From Glaciibacter superstes DSM 21135 (GTDB taxonomy: Bacteria; Actinomycetota; Actinomycetes; Actinomycetales; Microbacteriaceae): DNA of 64,000 bases. A program made the translations under genes and the position numbers. The DNA lies in the NCBI RefSeq assembly GCF_000421145.1, contig NZ_ATWH01000002.1, positions 62,001-126,000 of the forward strand. The letters are read 5' to 3'. Under the pieces are notes generated by a model, which did no database searches, was not told the origin of the DNA, and saw nothing but the letters and a program-made list of their open reading frames with translations. Shown one piece after another: positions 8,653 through 16,561 of this stretch; the first letter of the stretch is position 1, and each line of letters opens with the position of its first letter.

Positions 8653-9873
8653 GTGCCGATCCCGCCGATCCTCGACGTGTTCGTTGTCTGGCACCCCGAT
8701 GACATGAGCGGCGCCGAGCGATTCGCGGACCTTCACGAACACTTCCATAGCCCGGCCTTCTCAGGGTTGGCCGGCGGTGCCGTCGAGGTGTACGCGCGTA
8801 GCGAGCCCTGGGACGACGGTGCAGCACCACGGCCCCTAGGTATCGAAACGCCGCTCGGCGAGGGGCTCCCGGCCGCGCAGTTCAACGCGATCATTCCCGT
8901 CATCGACACGAACTTGCTCCGTGCGGCGGCCGACCCATCCAGCCTGTGGAGCAGGTATCTCCGCGAGATCGCTGCCCTTAACCAAAAATCTGGCGTGGGT
9001 GTCTACCCTGTGGTGGCAGAAGGTCTGCAATGGGGTAGCAGCGTCGTCAATCAGATTCTCGGCGATATCCAGACCCTGCCATCTAATGTGAACACGGATC
9101 GTGGTTTGTTCGGGCGTGAGTTGGCGCAGGCGATCACTCAGCACATTCAGCAGGAGGCGAAACGTCCCGCGCGGCTTACGGTGTTCGTGAGTCACACGAA
9201 ACACCGGTCTTCGGAGGAAGCCGCACGTTCCGGGCCCGCGATGTTCGAGCGCGTGCGCAATCACATCCAGCAGTCGCACCTGTCGGCGTTCTTTGACGCG
9301 CACGACATCCAACCCGGCGGCGATTGGGAGAAGACGCTTGAGGACAGCGCCGCCAGCAGTGCGCTGCTGATGATCCGTACCGATGTTTACGCAGCCCGAG
9401 AGTGGACGCAACGTGAGGTTCACGCCGCGAAGCGCAGCGGCATGCCCGTCGTCTGCATGTATGCACTCACCGCAGGCGAGGAGCGCGGTTCCTTCCTCAT
9501 GGACCACGTCCCCTCCGTGGTCTGCGATCTTGCGGACCCCGATCCGGGAGTCAAGCTCGCCCTCAATAGGCTCGTAGATGAGACGCTCAAGAACACTCTC
9601 TGGCTTGCCCAGACGTCCTACCTCTCCGGGGACGGGTTCGATTGGCTTCCCGCGCAATCGCCGGAGCCGACCACGCTCGCTCCCTGGCTGGCCTCACACC
9701 GAGAGAAGCAGCCAGACGACAAGCATCTCTGGGTAATCCACCCCGACCCACCGCTTGGATCCGCAGAGCGCCGCGTGCTGCTTCAGCTGTGCGCGGTGGC
9801 TGGCTACGACGTCGATGTCGACATCTTGACGCCTCGGACATTCGCTGCGCGCGGCGGAGCGCTCAGGAAATGA
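8653..9873 (+). CDS. Large TIR-domain protein, first gene of a TIR-SLOG-nuclease operon
   Basis: This 406-residue protein has a TIR domain in the middle (LTVFVSHTKHRSSEEAA from about residue 175; FFDAHDIQPGGDWE; LLMIRTDVYAAREWTQRE, whose final Glu is the expected catalytic residue). The first 170 residues (LDVFVVWHPDD, then YARSEPWDD) look like a second, diverged TIR-like or Rossmann-like module. The last 100 residues (LWVIHPDPPLGSAERRVL) are unrecognised. The GTG start at 8653 has GAGAGGAG upstream. The stop overlaps the ATG of the SLOG gene (ATGA), so the products are made together. TIR with SLOG pairing is a hallmark of nucleotide-signal defence, in which TIR makes an ADP-ribose-derived ligand and SLOG binds it. 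That role is inferred from architecture. Confidence 0.75.
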   Translation: MPIPPILDVFVVWHPDDMSGAERFADLHEHFHSPAFSGLAGGAVEVYARSEPWDDGAAPRPLGIETPLGEGLPAAQFNAIIPVIDTNLLRAAADPSSLWSRYLREIAALNQKSGVGVYPVVAEGLQWGSSVVNQILGDIQTLPSNVNTDRGLFGRELAQAITQHIQQEAKRPARLTVFVSHTKHRSSEEAARSGPAMFERVRNHIQQSHLSAFFDAHDIQPGGDWEKTLEDSAASSALLMIRTDVYAAREWTQREVHAAKRSGMPVVCMYALTAGEERGSFLMDHVPSVVCDLADPDPGVKLALNRLVDETLKNTLWLAQTSYLSGDGFDWLPAQSPEPTTLAPWLASHREKQPDDKHLWVIHPDPPLGSAERRVLLQLCAVAGYDVDVDILTPRTFAARGGALRK

Positions 9874-10700
9874 ACGAACCTACCCTCATCTCGCGAGATG
9901 CGCTCTCTGGCCGGAAAATCGCCTTATCGGTCTCCGAGAGCGCCGATCTCGCCCGGCTCGGCCTCAATGAACAGCACTGCCGACTCGTTGTCGCGGAGGT
10001 CGGCAGAGCGGTCATGCTCGCGGGAGGCACCGTCGTGTACGGCGGCAACCTCAATCCCGGCGGGTACACCGAGATTCTGATCGAAGAAGCCCAACGCTTC
10101 AGCGGCGGACGACCCTCGTTGGAGATCACACTCGCCGAATCCGAGTACCGCAAGCTCACTGAAGACGAGCTGATTACAGCGGATAGAGGTCTCGGGGACT
10201 TCGGTAGATTGACGTTGGTGTCGGAGTCTGGTGACACGGTGCCCATATCAGCTGCCCTGGAGGGTGTTTGGACCCAGGATCCCGGCCACGCGTTGACAGC
10301 GATGCGTGAGTACGTCGCGTGCGAAACGACGGCTCGTCTCGTCGTCGGGGGCCGGCTCGTAGACTACACCGGCACCGAACCCGGCGTGATCGAGGAGGCC
10401 CGTCTGACGATTCAGGCCGAGCGCCTCCTCCTCGTCGCAGGAGGGTACGGCGGAGCTGCAGCGGCAGTCGCCCAGCGACTGCATCCGCAGTATTTCGTCG
10501 GTTGGGCGCCCGAAGGGTATCCGGTTCATGCTCAGAACGCGGAGGTTTTAGCTGCCTTGGAGGCGGTGCGCGACGCCTACGTAAGTACTGACGTGAAGCG
10601 TGCCCCTGACGAGGAGCTTCTACGACTCCTCACAATCAGCCACAGGCCAGCCGACATCGCGCGTGCCACTGTGCGCCTACTTTCGCAGTTGGTGGACTGA
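9870..10700 (+). CDS. SLOG-family (LOG/TRPM LSDAT-like) nucleotide-ligand sensor protein
   Basis: The 276-residue protein begins KIALSVSESADLARLGLN and then shows AGGTVVYGGNLNPGGYTEIL, the glycine-rich Rossmann-type signature of SLOG domains. A second Gly-rich stretch, RLLLVAGGYGGAAAAVAQRL, lies near residue 190. SLOG domains bind or process nucleotide ligands, including TIR-made cyclic ADP-ribose in Thoeris ThsA. Here the domain stands alone with no Sir2 or membrane part attached. The ATG at 9870 is chosen because it overlaps the TIR stop and follows AGGA; an in-frame ATG at 9642 lies inside the TIR gene. The next gene, a PD-(D/E)XK nuclease, starts 1 nt after the stop, so it may be the effector the SLOG protein controls. 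The SLOG subfamily is uncertain. Confidence 0.72.
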   Translation: MNEPTLISRDALSGRKIALSVSESADLARLGLNEQHCRLVVAEVGRAVMLAGGTVVYGGNLNPGGYTEILIEEAQRFSGGRPSLEITLAESEYRKLTEDELITADRGLGDFGRLTLVSESGDTVPISAALEGVWTQDPGHALTAMREYVACETTARLVVGGRLVDYTGTEPGVIEEARLTIQAERLLLVAGGYGGAAAAVAQRLHPQYFVGWAPEGYPVHAQNAEVLAALEAVRDAYVSTDVKRAPDEELLRLLTISHRPADIARATVRLLSQLVD

Positions 10701-10701
10701 C

Positions 10702-11406
10702 TTGACGGCTTGGCGCGAGTATCAAGAACAGGCAGCGACTCTGTTCCGAGAACTCGGGTTTGATGTGCAGACCGATCTGCGTATCTCTGGGGCGCGCGGC
10801 AGCCATGACGTCGATGTATTCGTGAGTTTCGAACGTGCTGGACTAGTCGTGAACTGGATCATCGAGTGCAAGCACTGGAAGCGACCCGTTGATAAATCTC
10901 ATGTGCTGACTTTGAGATCGATCGTGGAGGACGCTGGTGCAGACCGGGGCATCTTGCTCTCCGAGTCTGGAGCGCAGCGTGGCGCCCTGGCGGTTACTCA
11001 TAAGAGCAACGTGCATGTCACATCTATCATCGATCTCAAGGAGATAGCTTCTGGAGAGATAGTTATGGAACAGGTCAGTGCTCTGCCCGGAAGAGTTGCC
11101 GCGGCCCATGCTCGGTACTGGGCTATGTCCAAATCTCATCGCGAAGAATACGGACTTCGCCCGGAAGGGCCCACGTTTGGCTACAGCGGCGCGGTCGTCC
11201 TAGCACAGATCAAAGACGTCCTCTTCAGCGTCCTCGCGAACCAGTATCCCCCGACGGGAGATACATTGCCCACCGTCGAAATTCATAGCCCGGCCGAAGC
11301 GCTCTCGTGGGTTTACCCGCGGCTGGAGGATCTAGAGCAAAAACTCGGTGTGGCAGAGAAGGCCGTTCCACCTTTCGGACCGGTGATCGACATCGCAATC
11401 GCGTAG
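10702..11406 (+). CDS. Restriction-endonuclease-like (Mrr-type PD-(D/E)XK) protein
   Basis: The 234-residue protein opens with WREYQEQAATLFRELGF, typical of Mrr_cat-like nucleases. The catalytic core follows: Asp in HDVDVFV (residues 36/38) and E-x-K in IIECKHW (Glu55, Lys57). RGILLSESGAQRGALAVT comes next, the usual Mrr helix that supports the active site. The C-terminal 90 residues are unassigned. The TTG at 10702 is preferred: it lies 1 nt after the SLOG stop and just before the conserved start; an ATG at 10600 would lie inside the SLOG gene. Position in the operon makes it a candidate DNA-degrading effector of the TIR-SLOG pair, which is inference. Confidence 0.72.
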   Translation: MTAWREYQEQAATLFRELGFDVQTDLRISGARGSHDVDVFVSFERAGLVVNWIIECKHWKRPVDKSHVLTLRSIVEDAGADRGILLSESGAQRGALAVTHKSNVHVTSIIDLKEIASGEIVMEQVSALPGRVAAAHARYWAMSKSHREEYGLRPEGPTFGYSGAVVLAQIKDVLFSVLANQYPPTGDTLPTVEIHSPAEALSWVYPRLEDLEQKLGVAEKAVPPFGPVIDIAIA

Positions 11407-11669
11407 TCCTTGACAGAGAGTCGTGATTGACCGTTAGTGGTGAAGGTCGGTCGTTCATCGTCTTATCGCCTCAACCGTAGGTTCCGTCAAACTCGGACAG
11501 CGGACCTGAGGACAAGACTCTGCCTAGGTCTGTGGTCGAGTGGCCTGGATCGTGGCAGGTTGAGTGGGATTTCGGGCCCACGGCGTGTGGAGCAAGGATC
11601 CTCCGGGCATGCCGATACGTGGATGGGGCACCCAGCCTCGCGATGACCTGGCGGAGTCAGAGGCCTCCG

Positions 11670-12119
11670 TCAGGTCATCGACATGGACACAGCCGTCGCG
11701 ATCCCAGCGATCATCAGGATGAGCCCAGAAATGGTTATGGCGCGAAAGACCCATGAGTATTTTGCCATTCGCTTCCAACCGTGTGCTGCATCCGCGGCAT
11801 CGAGCATCAGGAGCGATGGCAACGAAGCTGTCTCGGCAAGCGTCGACTGAAGTTTGCGTAGCGGGAGTTCAGCCAGCTTCACGAGCGTTCTGTTGCGTTC
11901 TTCGAGCAAGAAGAACGCAACAGAAGCGATTGCTCCGATCCCGGCGAGAGCCGCCGCGATCCAGTGGCTCTTCAGCCCGAGGAAAGTGCCGTACCCGGCG
12001 GTGAGCAGAGCAAAGATGACGAAGTACATGTTCATAGTCCTGATGCGCTGGTCAGCATGCAAGGTGAACCAGTTCCACGCATGATCCATGGCCGCCGCGA
12101 ACGGATCCGAAGGGGTCAT
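11670..12119 (-). CDS. Small three-helix membrane protein (RipA/SLATT-like possibility)
   Basis: A protein of about 149 residues from the ATG at 12119. It begins with a soluble segment WNWFTLHADQRIRTMN, followed by hydrophobic helices (MYFVIFALLTAGYGTFLG, WIAAALAGIGAIASVAFFLL) and a third near the C-terminus (VFRAITISGLILMIAGIA). A basic and amphipathic linker joins helices two and three (EERNRTLVKLAELPLRKLQ). The HADQR-before-helix layout recalls RipA-type octameric membrane proteins and the two-helix SLATT effectors that accompany SLOG proteins, but I cannot settle the family. Starts further upstream (12182, 12143) are possible. It faces the TIR-SLOG-nuclease operon convergently across about 260 bp in which I see no gene. 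Confidence 0.55.
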   Translation of the reverse strand: MTPSDPFAAAMDHAWNWFTLHADQRIRTMNMYFVIFALLTAGYGTFLGLKSHWIAAALAGIGAIASVAFFLLEERNRTLVKLAELPLRKLQSTLAETASLPSLLMLDAADAAHGWKRMAKYSWVFRAITISGLILMIAGIATAVSMSMT

Positions 12120-12603
12120 CTTGGTCTCACGGCGACGGTACATTCTCTCAGTATGGGGGTGTGGCAGAGACACAGGCATCATTCCGGATGACGCGGTCAG
12201 CTAAAACGCTTGGCAGGTCTTCGCGTCGACCCAGCTGCTTCCATCTGCATGGCTCGCGGCTCACCGATCGCCATTTCAGCATCCTGTCGTAGTCATCGAT
12301 TCCCCTCGGGTCGCGCCTGCCGCAAAAACTATCCGACCGTCAATGTTCTGGCAATCTACTGCCGCGAAAGCCCCCGGAGATGCAGCCCTACTTGATGCAC
12401 GGAGCGATCGTCGAGGAGAAGGTTGAAGGTGCGTTCTTGAGCATCGTCCGGCGGCGCGGCGAGGGGTCGATCACGGCTTCAGTGCAGCAGATCCATGCAT
12501 ACATCGTTGCGGGGAAGCGGTATCTCCGCGGGCGAGACTAGTCAGCCGTGCTTCTAGGCGGTGGACCCCATCTCAAGGGCGCGTTCATTTGGTGTTTCGC
12601 AGC
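12120..12603. other. Gene-poor stretch left of the IS element, with one possible small ORF at 12380-12541
   Basis: The only candidate is a 53-codon frame at 12380-12541 on the plus strand, starting MQPYLMHGAIVEEKVEGAFL and ending KRYLRGRD. It is preceded by CGGAG at a workable distance. Its composition looks coding-like but no family is recognisable, and it could be the tail of a decayed gene. The rest of the stretch contains nothing I can support. Confidence 0.3.
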
Positions 12604-12620
12604 TCATGCTTATCCGGTTA
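12604..12620 (+). repeat. Left inverted repeat of the IS1595-family element
   Basis: TCATGCTTATCCGGTTA, exactly complementary to 13595-13611. The CGCAGC direct repeat abuts it on the outside. Confidence 0.85.
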
Positions 12621-12639
12621 CGTCAGGTAACATGGGCAA

Positions 12640-13605
12640 ATGCCGCGTCCCGACTTTCCGCGCACGATCGTGGAGTTCCAGCAGCGCGTCCCTGATGATC
12701 ATGCATGTACGGAGTATCTGTTCCAGTCGCGCTGGCCTGAGGGGTTCGTCTGTCCGCGCTGTGGCCGTGGCCAGGCGTGGCCGGTGGCCAAGCGTCGGGT
12801 GGTGTGGGAGTGCGCGGCCTGCCACCGGCAGACCTCGGTGACGGCGGGCACGGTGCTGCATAAGACGCACACACCGTTGCACGTGTGGTTCTGGGCGGCG
12901 TATCTGATGAGCACGCCGACGCCGGGGGTTTCGGCGCTGCAGTTGCAGCGTCAGCTCGGGCTGAGTCGGTACGAGACGGCGTGGACGATGCTGCACAAGC
13001 TGCGTCGGGCGATGGTCAACCCAGAACGTGAGCATCTGACCGAGGAGGTAGAAGTCGATGAGTGTTTCGTGGGCGGCCACGAAGCTGGCCTGCGCGGTGG
13101 GCGTGCGAGAGGCGAGAAAGCCCTTGTAGCAGTGGGAGTTGAGGTCCGCGGCGCCGGCAGTGGTCGAGTCCGCATGACCGTCATCGACGACGCGAGCGCC
13201 GTCACGCTCACCGCCTTCGTGCGCAAGAACGTCACGGCTGGGGCCATCGTGCACACCGACGGGTGGAACAGCTACCGGTCGCTGAGCACGCTCGGCTACG
13301 ACCACCACCCGCGCAACCAGAGCGCCGCACGTCGTCGAGGCGAGGATCCGGATGAGATCCTGCCCCGCGTGCACCGGACGATCTCCAACCTCAAAAGCTG
13401 GCTGCAAGGCACCCACCGCGGCGTCTCCGGCGAGCACCTGCAGGTCTACCTCGACGAGTACACGTTCCGGTTCGGGCGCCGCCGCACCCCGATGGCCGCC
13501 TTCCAGACTCTCCTGGGCTTGCAGTCCCAGCAGCAGCCCACCACCTACCGCCAGATAGTCGCGACCGGTTCGGGCGCGCAATCACGACCTGATCTAACCG
13601 GATAA
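12640..13605 (+). CDS. IS1595-family transposase
   Basis: This 321-residue transposase catalyses movement of its own element. The N-terminus carries a zinc ribbon, FVCPRCGRGQ at about residue 37 and ECAACHRQTSVTAGT at about 65, typical of IS1595/ISXO2-like proteins. The catalytic domain shows VEVDECFVGGHE (first acidic residue), IVHTDGWNSY (second) and HRTISNLKSWLQGTHRGVS with the family Asn/His positions, ending in YLDEYTFRFGRR. No frameshift is visible, so it is probably active. The ATG at 12640 lies 20 bp inside the left repeat. It has no evident link to the surrounding defence genes beyond being cargo. Confidence 0.93.
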   Translation: MPRPDFPRTIVEFQQRVPDDHACTEYLFQSRWPEGFVCPRCGRGQAWPVAKRRVVWECAACHRQTSVTAGTVLHKTHTPLHVWFWAAYLMSTPTPGVSALQLQRQLGLSRYETAWTMLHKLRRAMVNPEREHLTEEVEVDECFVGGHEAGLRGGRARGEKALVAVGVEVRGAGSGRVRMTVIDDASAVTLTAFVRKNVTAGAIVHTDGWNSYRSLSTLGYDHHPRNQSAARRRGEDPDEILPRVHRTISNLKSWLQGTHRGVSGEHLQVYLDEYTFRFGRRRTPMAAFQTLLGLQSQQQPTTYRQIVATGSGAQSRPDLTG

Positions 13606-13611
13606 GCATGA
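13595..13611 (-). repeat. Right inverted repeat of the IS1595-family element
   Basis: Exact reverse complement of 12604-12620. It overlaps the last codons and stop of the transposase gene and is followed directly by CGCAGC. Confidence 0.85.
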
Positions 13612-13659
13612 CGCAGCTATTGATCCACACCTACTCGCGGAAGGCACTCCTGGGGCATA

Positions 13660-13953
13660 TTAGTAGGGAAATGATGGTTCATCGCCCAGGATCGCGGCAG
13701 GTACCGTGTTCACGACGGCGAGCCCGACGCGGTGTGCGGCGATAGTCGGACTCGAGATGCGGGCAGAATCAATGGCTCGGTACACCACTCGGTCGCCGTC
13801 GATCGTTCCCGCGTATTGACCGGAGGTGTCGAAGACGTACAGGCCTTGGATCGTTCCCAAGTAGGTTCCCGATCCGGAAAACAACCGGTTACCGTCTCGT
13901 TGCAATGGACGGCCATTCTTTGTGTAGAGCTGAGGCATGTTGGCATTCTCCAT
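13660..13953 (-). CDS. 4-fold beta-flower domain protein
   Basis: A protein of about 97 residues. It opens PQLYTKNGRPLQRDGNRLFS and continues with repeated short beta units, GTYLGTIQGLYVFDTSGQ and then YAGTIDGDRVVYRAID. This matches the small 4-fold beta-flower family found in bacterial genomes and in defence or polymorphic-toxin contexts. The function is unknown. The ATG at 13953 or the one at 13938 (directly before PQLY) could be used. It is divergent from the next gene with only 33 bp between starts. Its 3' end is about 50 bp from the IS element. Confidence 0.6.
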   Translation of the reverse strand: MENANMPQLYTKNGRPLQRDGNRLFSGSGTYLGTIQGLYVFDTSGQYAGTIDGDRVVYRAIDSARISSPTIAAHRVGLAVVNTVPAAILGDEPSFPY

Positions 13954-13986
13954 CACGCCTCAGACACTGCGACTGAAGGATTTAGT

Positions 13987-14697
13987 ATGCCGCTCACCGA
14001 GGAACAGAAGGCTGAACGAACGCAGAAGCGCCGTATGACCAACGCCCTCAAGGAAGAGGCACGCGCGCATCGGGACGAGGCGAGGCGACAGGAATGGCGC
14101 GAGAAGGGGATGTACCTCACCCGCGAGCAGGCGGCGGCGGGTGACCTATGTCGTGGCTGCGGACTACCGGTCATCGACAACCTCGGCAGCTGGCCCGGGA
14201 CGATGTACCTCACAGACGAACAGCGCGTCATGTACGACGCGGACCAGGAGCGCTACCGCGAGATGCATCCGAACTGTGATGCGCACCGCTGGAGCATGGC
14301 CGGCTCACGTGCGACGCATTGTGGCTACTGCTGTCCGCCGATCCCGATCTCGCGCGAGCAGGCCGAGAGTATCCACCGCATCCTTGCCACAGTCTCCGAG
14401 CGCCGGGAGGAAGAACTCGAAATCTGGGCTCGAACCCTGACATGTGGGCATCGGGTCGAGCAGCGCGTCCACCACACCAACCGAGAACCGAGCCTTTCGA
14501 CACAGTGGTGCCCGGAGTGCCAGATCACCCGCGGCGTCGTGACATCGGAGAAGGTTGCCGAGGCTGCCGAACGGATGGCTAAGGCGAACCGCAGGCGCGA
14601 CGACAAGATTGCGCGTGCGGAGCGTGAACTGAAGAAGGCGGAGAAGGCGGCTGCCGACGCCCGCAAGAAGCTCGCCGACATTCAAGCCAAGCGCTGA
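13987..14697 (+). CDS. Cys-rich, probably zinc-binding protein of unknown function
   Basis: The 236-residue protein has a charged N-terminal helix (TEEQKAERTQKRRMTNALKE), then cysteine pairs that look metal-binding: DLCRGCGLPV near residue 55, HPNCDAHRW and ATHCGYCCPP between 95 and 120, and LTCGHRVEQ plus WCPECQITRG between 155 and 185. It ends in a long Lys/Ala/Arg-rich coiled coil (RAERELKKAEKAAADARKKL). It is probably a nucleic-acid-binding zinc-ribbon protein, but I do not recognise the family. The ATG at 13987 follows GAAGGA; the same frame is open upstream to 13732 without a convincing start. Confidence 0.55.
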   Translation: MPLTEEQKAERTQKRRMTNALKEEARAHRDEARRQEWREKGMYLTREQAAAGDLCRGCGLPVIDNLGSWPGTMYLTDEQRVMYDADQERYREMHPNCDAHRWSMAGSRATHCGYCCPPIPISREQAESIHRILATVSERREEELEIWARTLTCGHRVEQRVHHTNREPSLSTQWCPECQITRGVVTSEKVAEAAERMAKANRRRDDKIARAERELKKAEKAAADARKKLADIQAKR

Positions 14698-15010
14698 GCG
14701 GTGGACGTCAGTCGTTCAGGGTCTCGCCTGCCTTTTGCCAGGTGTCGATGCGGGGTGCTGCGCACGCCGCGCCCGCCTGTCTGGCGACGGTGTTGAACGA
14801 CGGCATCTCTGCGTTGCGGTGGACGCGAGGAGGCTGAAGTAGGCGAGCGCTCTCCGCGGTTGTATCTCAATCGCTACGTGCCACAGTCAAGCGAAACTGT
14901 GACACCCCGTCCTTGAGGTCCATTCTTGGGCCGAATTGTCGGTGCCCTATAGCAGACTGGACCTCGAACCTGGGCGCGTCTGATCGCCACCGGATGACGA
15001 AGGGGCACCA
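14698..15010. other. Intergenic region upstream of the Wadjet operon
   Basis: No gene is supported in these 313 bases. The region presumably contains the promoter of the following jetABCD operon. A ribosome binding site (GAAGGGG) ends about 8 bases before the GTG at 15011. No convincing -35/-10 pair or operator palindrome stands out. Confidence 0.4.
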
Positions 15011-16561
15011 GTGACCATCCAGCAACGTCACGATGAACTCCTCAATCTGCGCCGCAACCATCCCGCATGGCGGCTGCTGGCCGCAGACAACGCCGGTCTC
15101 GTCCTTGGTTTCTGCGATCAGGTGTTCCTCGAACCAAACGTTCGTCAACTTCCCGGACCTATTCTCTTCGAGAAGCTGGATGACCACCTTCATGAACTCC
15201 GCAAGCTCGACGGCGACGGGGCCACCACCTACCCGCGCGCTCCCGAGGCTTATCTCGCCGAGTGGGCCGATCCGCAAACAGGGTGGCTGCGCCGGACGTA
15301 TCCAACCCGCGGGACGGGGAGCGCCCGCGATGCTGCGGACACCGACATCCCGCACTATGAGCCGACCTCCGCTGTCGAAACTGCGTCGGAGTTTCTGCGC
15401 AGCCTCGGCCGACGAGAATTTCTCGGCACCGCTAGTCGCCTTCTTACGGTGCGTGATCTGCTCCGTCAGATCGCCGCCGGTGCCGCTACAGACCCTGAAG
15501 TTCGACTCGCCGCGCTGCACCGGCAACGTGCGGAGATAGACGCGCAGATTGCTGATATTGACGCTGGTAGTGCGCCGAGTCTGGACCCCACGGCGATCAG
15601 GGAACGGTACGCCCAAGCCGTTGGGACTGCCCGTGAGCTACTCACAGACCTCCGTGAAGTTGAAGAGAACTTCCGCATCCTCGATCGCGATGTTCGCCGC
15701 CGCGCAACAACCTGGGACGGGCCACGGGGAGAGTTCCTCGCCACTGTCTTTGGTTCCACTTCCGAGATCGGCGCGTCCGATCAGGGCCGATCGTGGAAGG
15801 CGTTTTGGGAGCATCTGCTCTCTGCGCGACAGCAAGCGGAACTGCGCGAACTGCTTGCTCTGTTGCCCACGATTGACGCGCTGACGGGAGATGACGTTTT
15901 TCGTCCCGGGCAGCTCGACGACCTCCTTCGCATCGACATAATGGTCGCTGCTGATTCCACCCAGTCCACCGTCGCTTCTCTGTCGGCGCAGTTGCGCCGT
16001 TTCCTCGATGAGCAGACCTGGAGCGAGGGGCGAAGAATCAACGAGGCCATCCGCACGAGCCTCTCCTTGGCACTTGATCTGCGCGATGACTCCACTCGCC
16101 CTGGCCATGCTGTTGTGGAACTTCGTCCTGACATTTCGATGCCGACCGAACGTCCGTTGTACACGTTGCGTGAAGCGGTTGCCATTGATTCCACCACCGA
16201 CAATATCGAATTGGACTCCGACGATCTCGGCGAGTTGGCCGATCTCCTCGATCTCTCTTGGATCGATATGGAAGCGCTCCGGGCGCACATCTCATCGGTA
16301 CGCGAGGGCCACGGCGGGACCGCTACGCTGCGGCAAGTGATCAAGGACCATCCTCTCGACGATGGCCTTGCTGAGCTCGTCGGGTACCTGCAGATCGCCG
16401 ATACTGATGCCCGCGTCATCACAGACCGTGACGAGCTTGTCGACTGGATCGATCAGAGTGGGCGGCACCGTGAGGCTCGAGTCCCGCTTGTCCTGTTTGG
16501 CCTCACCGACCGCCCAGCTGACTCGTCAGATGAGATACCTGAAGAGATGAACAGGCCATGA
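15011..16561 (+). CDS. jetA: Wadjet subunit JetA (DUF3375), MukF/kleisin-like
   Basis: First gene of a type I Wadjet system, which recognises and cleaves small circular DNA such as plasmids. JetA is the kleisin-like (MukF-analogous) subunit linking the SMC-like motor to the nuclease. This 516-residue protein starts in the family way (LLNLRRNHPAWRLLAADNA, then LGFCDQVFLEP). It has a helical coiled-coil middle (RLAALHRQRAEIDAQIADID) and a C-terminal winged-helix-like region (LLDLSWIDMEALRAHI, TLRQVIKDHPL). The start is GTG at 15011 behind GAAGGGG. The end overlaps jetB by ATGA. Gene order and all four partners are intact, which makes the assignment firm. Confidence 0.92.
   Translation: MTIQQRHDELLNLRRNHPAWRLLAADNAGLVLGFCDQVFLEPNVRQLPGPILFEKLDDHLHELRKLDGDGATTYPRAPEAYLAEWADPQTGWLRRTYPTRGTGSARDAADTDIPHYEPTSAVETASEFLRSLGRREFLGTASRLLTVRDLLRQIAAGAATDPEVRLAALHRQRAEIDAQIADIDAGSAPSLDPTAIRERYAQAVGTARELLTDLREVEENFRILDRDVRRRATTWDGPRGEFLATVFGSTSEIGASDQGRSWKAFWEHLLSARQQAELRELLALLPTIDALTGDDVFRPGQLDDLLRIDIMVAADSTQSTVASLSAQLRRFLDEQTWSEGRRINEAIRTSLSLALDLRDDSTRPGHAVVELRPDISMPTERPLYTLREAVAIDSTTDNIELDSDDLGELADLLDLSWIDMEALRAHISSVREGHGGTATLRQVIKDHPLDDGLAELVGYLQIADTDARVITDRDELVDWIDQSGRHREARVPLVLFGLTDRPADSSDEIPEEMNRP

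Larger units (their letters stand above)
12604..13611 (+). mobile_element. Complete IS1595-family insertion sequence with 17-bp inverted repeats
   Basis: The element is bounded by perfect 17-bp inverted repeats: TCATGCTTATCCGGTTA at 12604-12620 and its reverse complement at 13595-13611. Immediately outside, CGCAGC occurs at both 12598-12603 and 13612-13617, which looks like a target duplication. Described IS1595 elements usually make 8-bp duplications, so six matching bases is slightly short. One intact transposase gene fills the element. Perfect repeats and an intact gene suggest recent insertion. Confidence 0.85.

Noticed and set aside
8573..8830. Extension of the ThsB-like TIR gene to 8830
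   Set aside because: The extra residues are Arg-rich shadow sequence of the opposite TIR gene, and an AAGGAGG site sits before the ATG at 8572.
9642..9869. N-terminal extension of the SLOG protein from the ATG at 9642
   Set aside because: This stretch lies inside the well-supported TIR gene in another frame; the ATG at 9870 overlaps the TIR stop and has its own AGGA.
8105..9873. Classical Thoeris (ThsA + ThsB)
   Set aside because: No Sir2-SLOG or membrane-SLOG ThsA is present; the SLOG is a stand-alone protein followed by a nuclease, so only a Thoeris-like label is justified.
12380..12541. A confident small gene left of the IS element
   Set aside because: The frame is open and coding-like but has no family and only a modest ribosome site, so it is only mentioned as a possibility.
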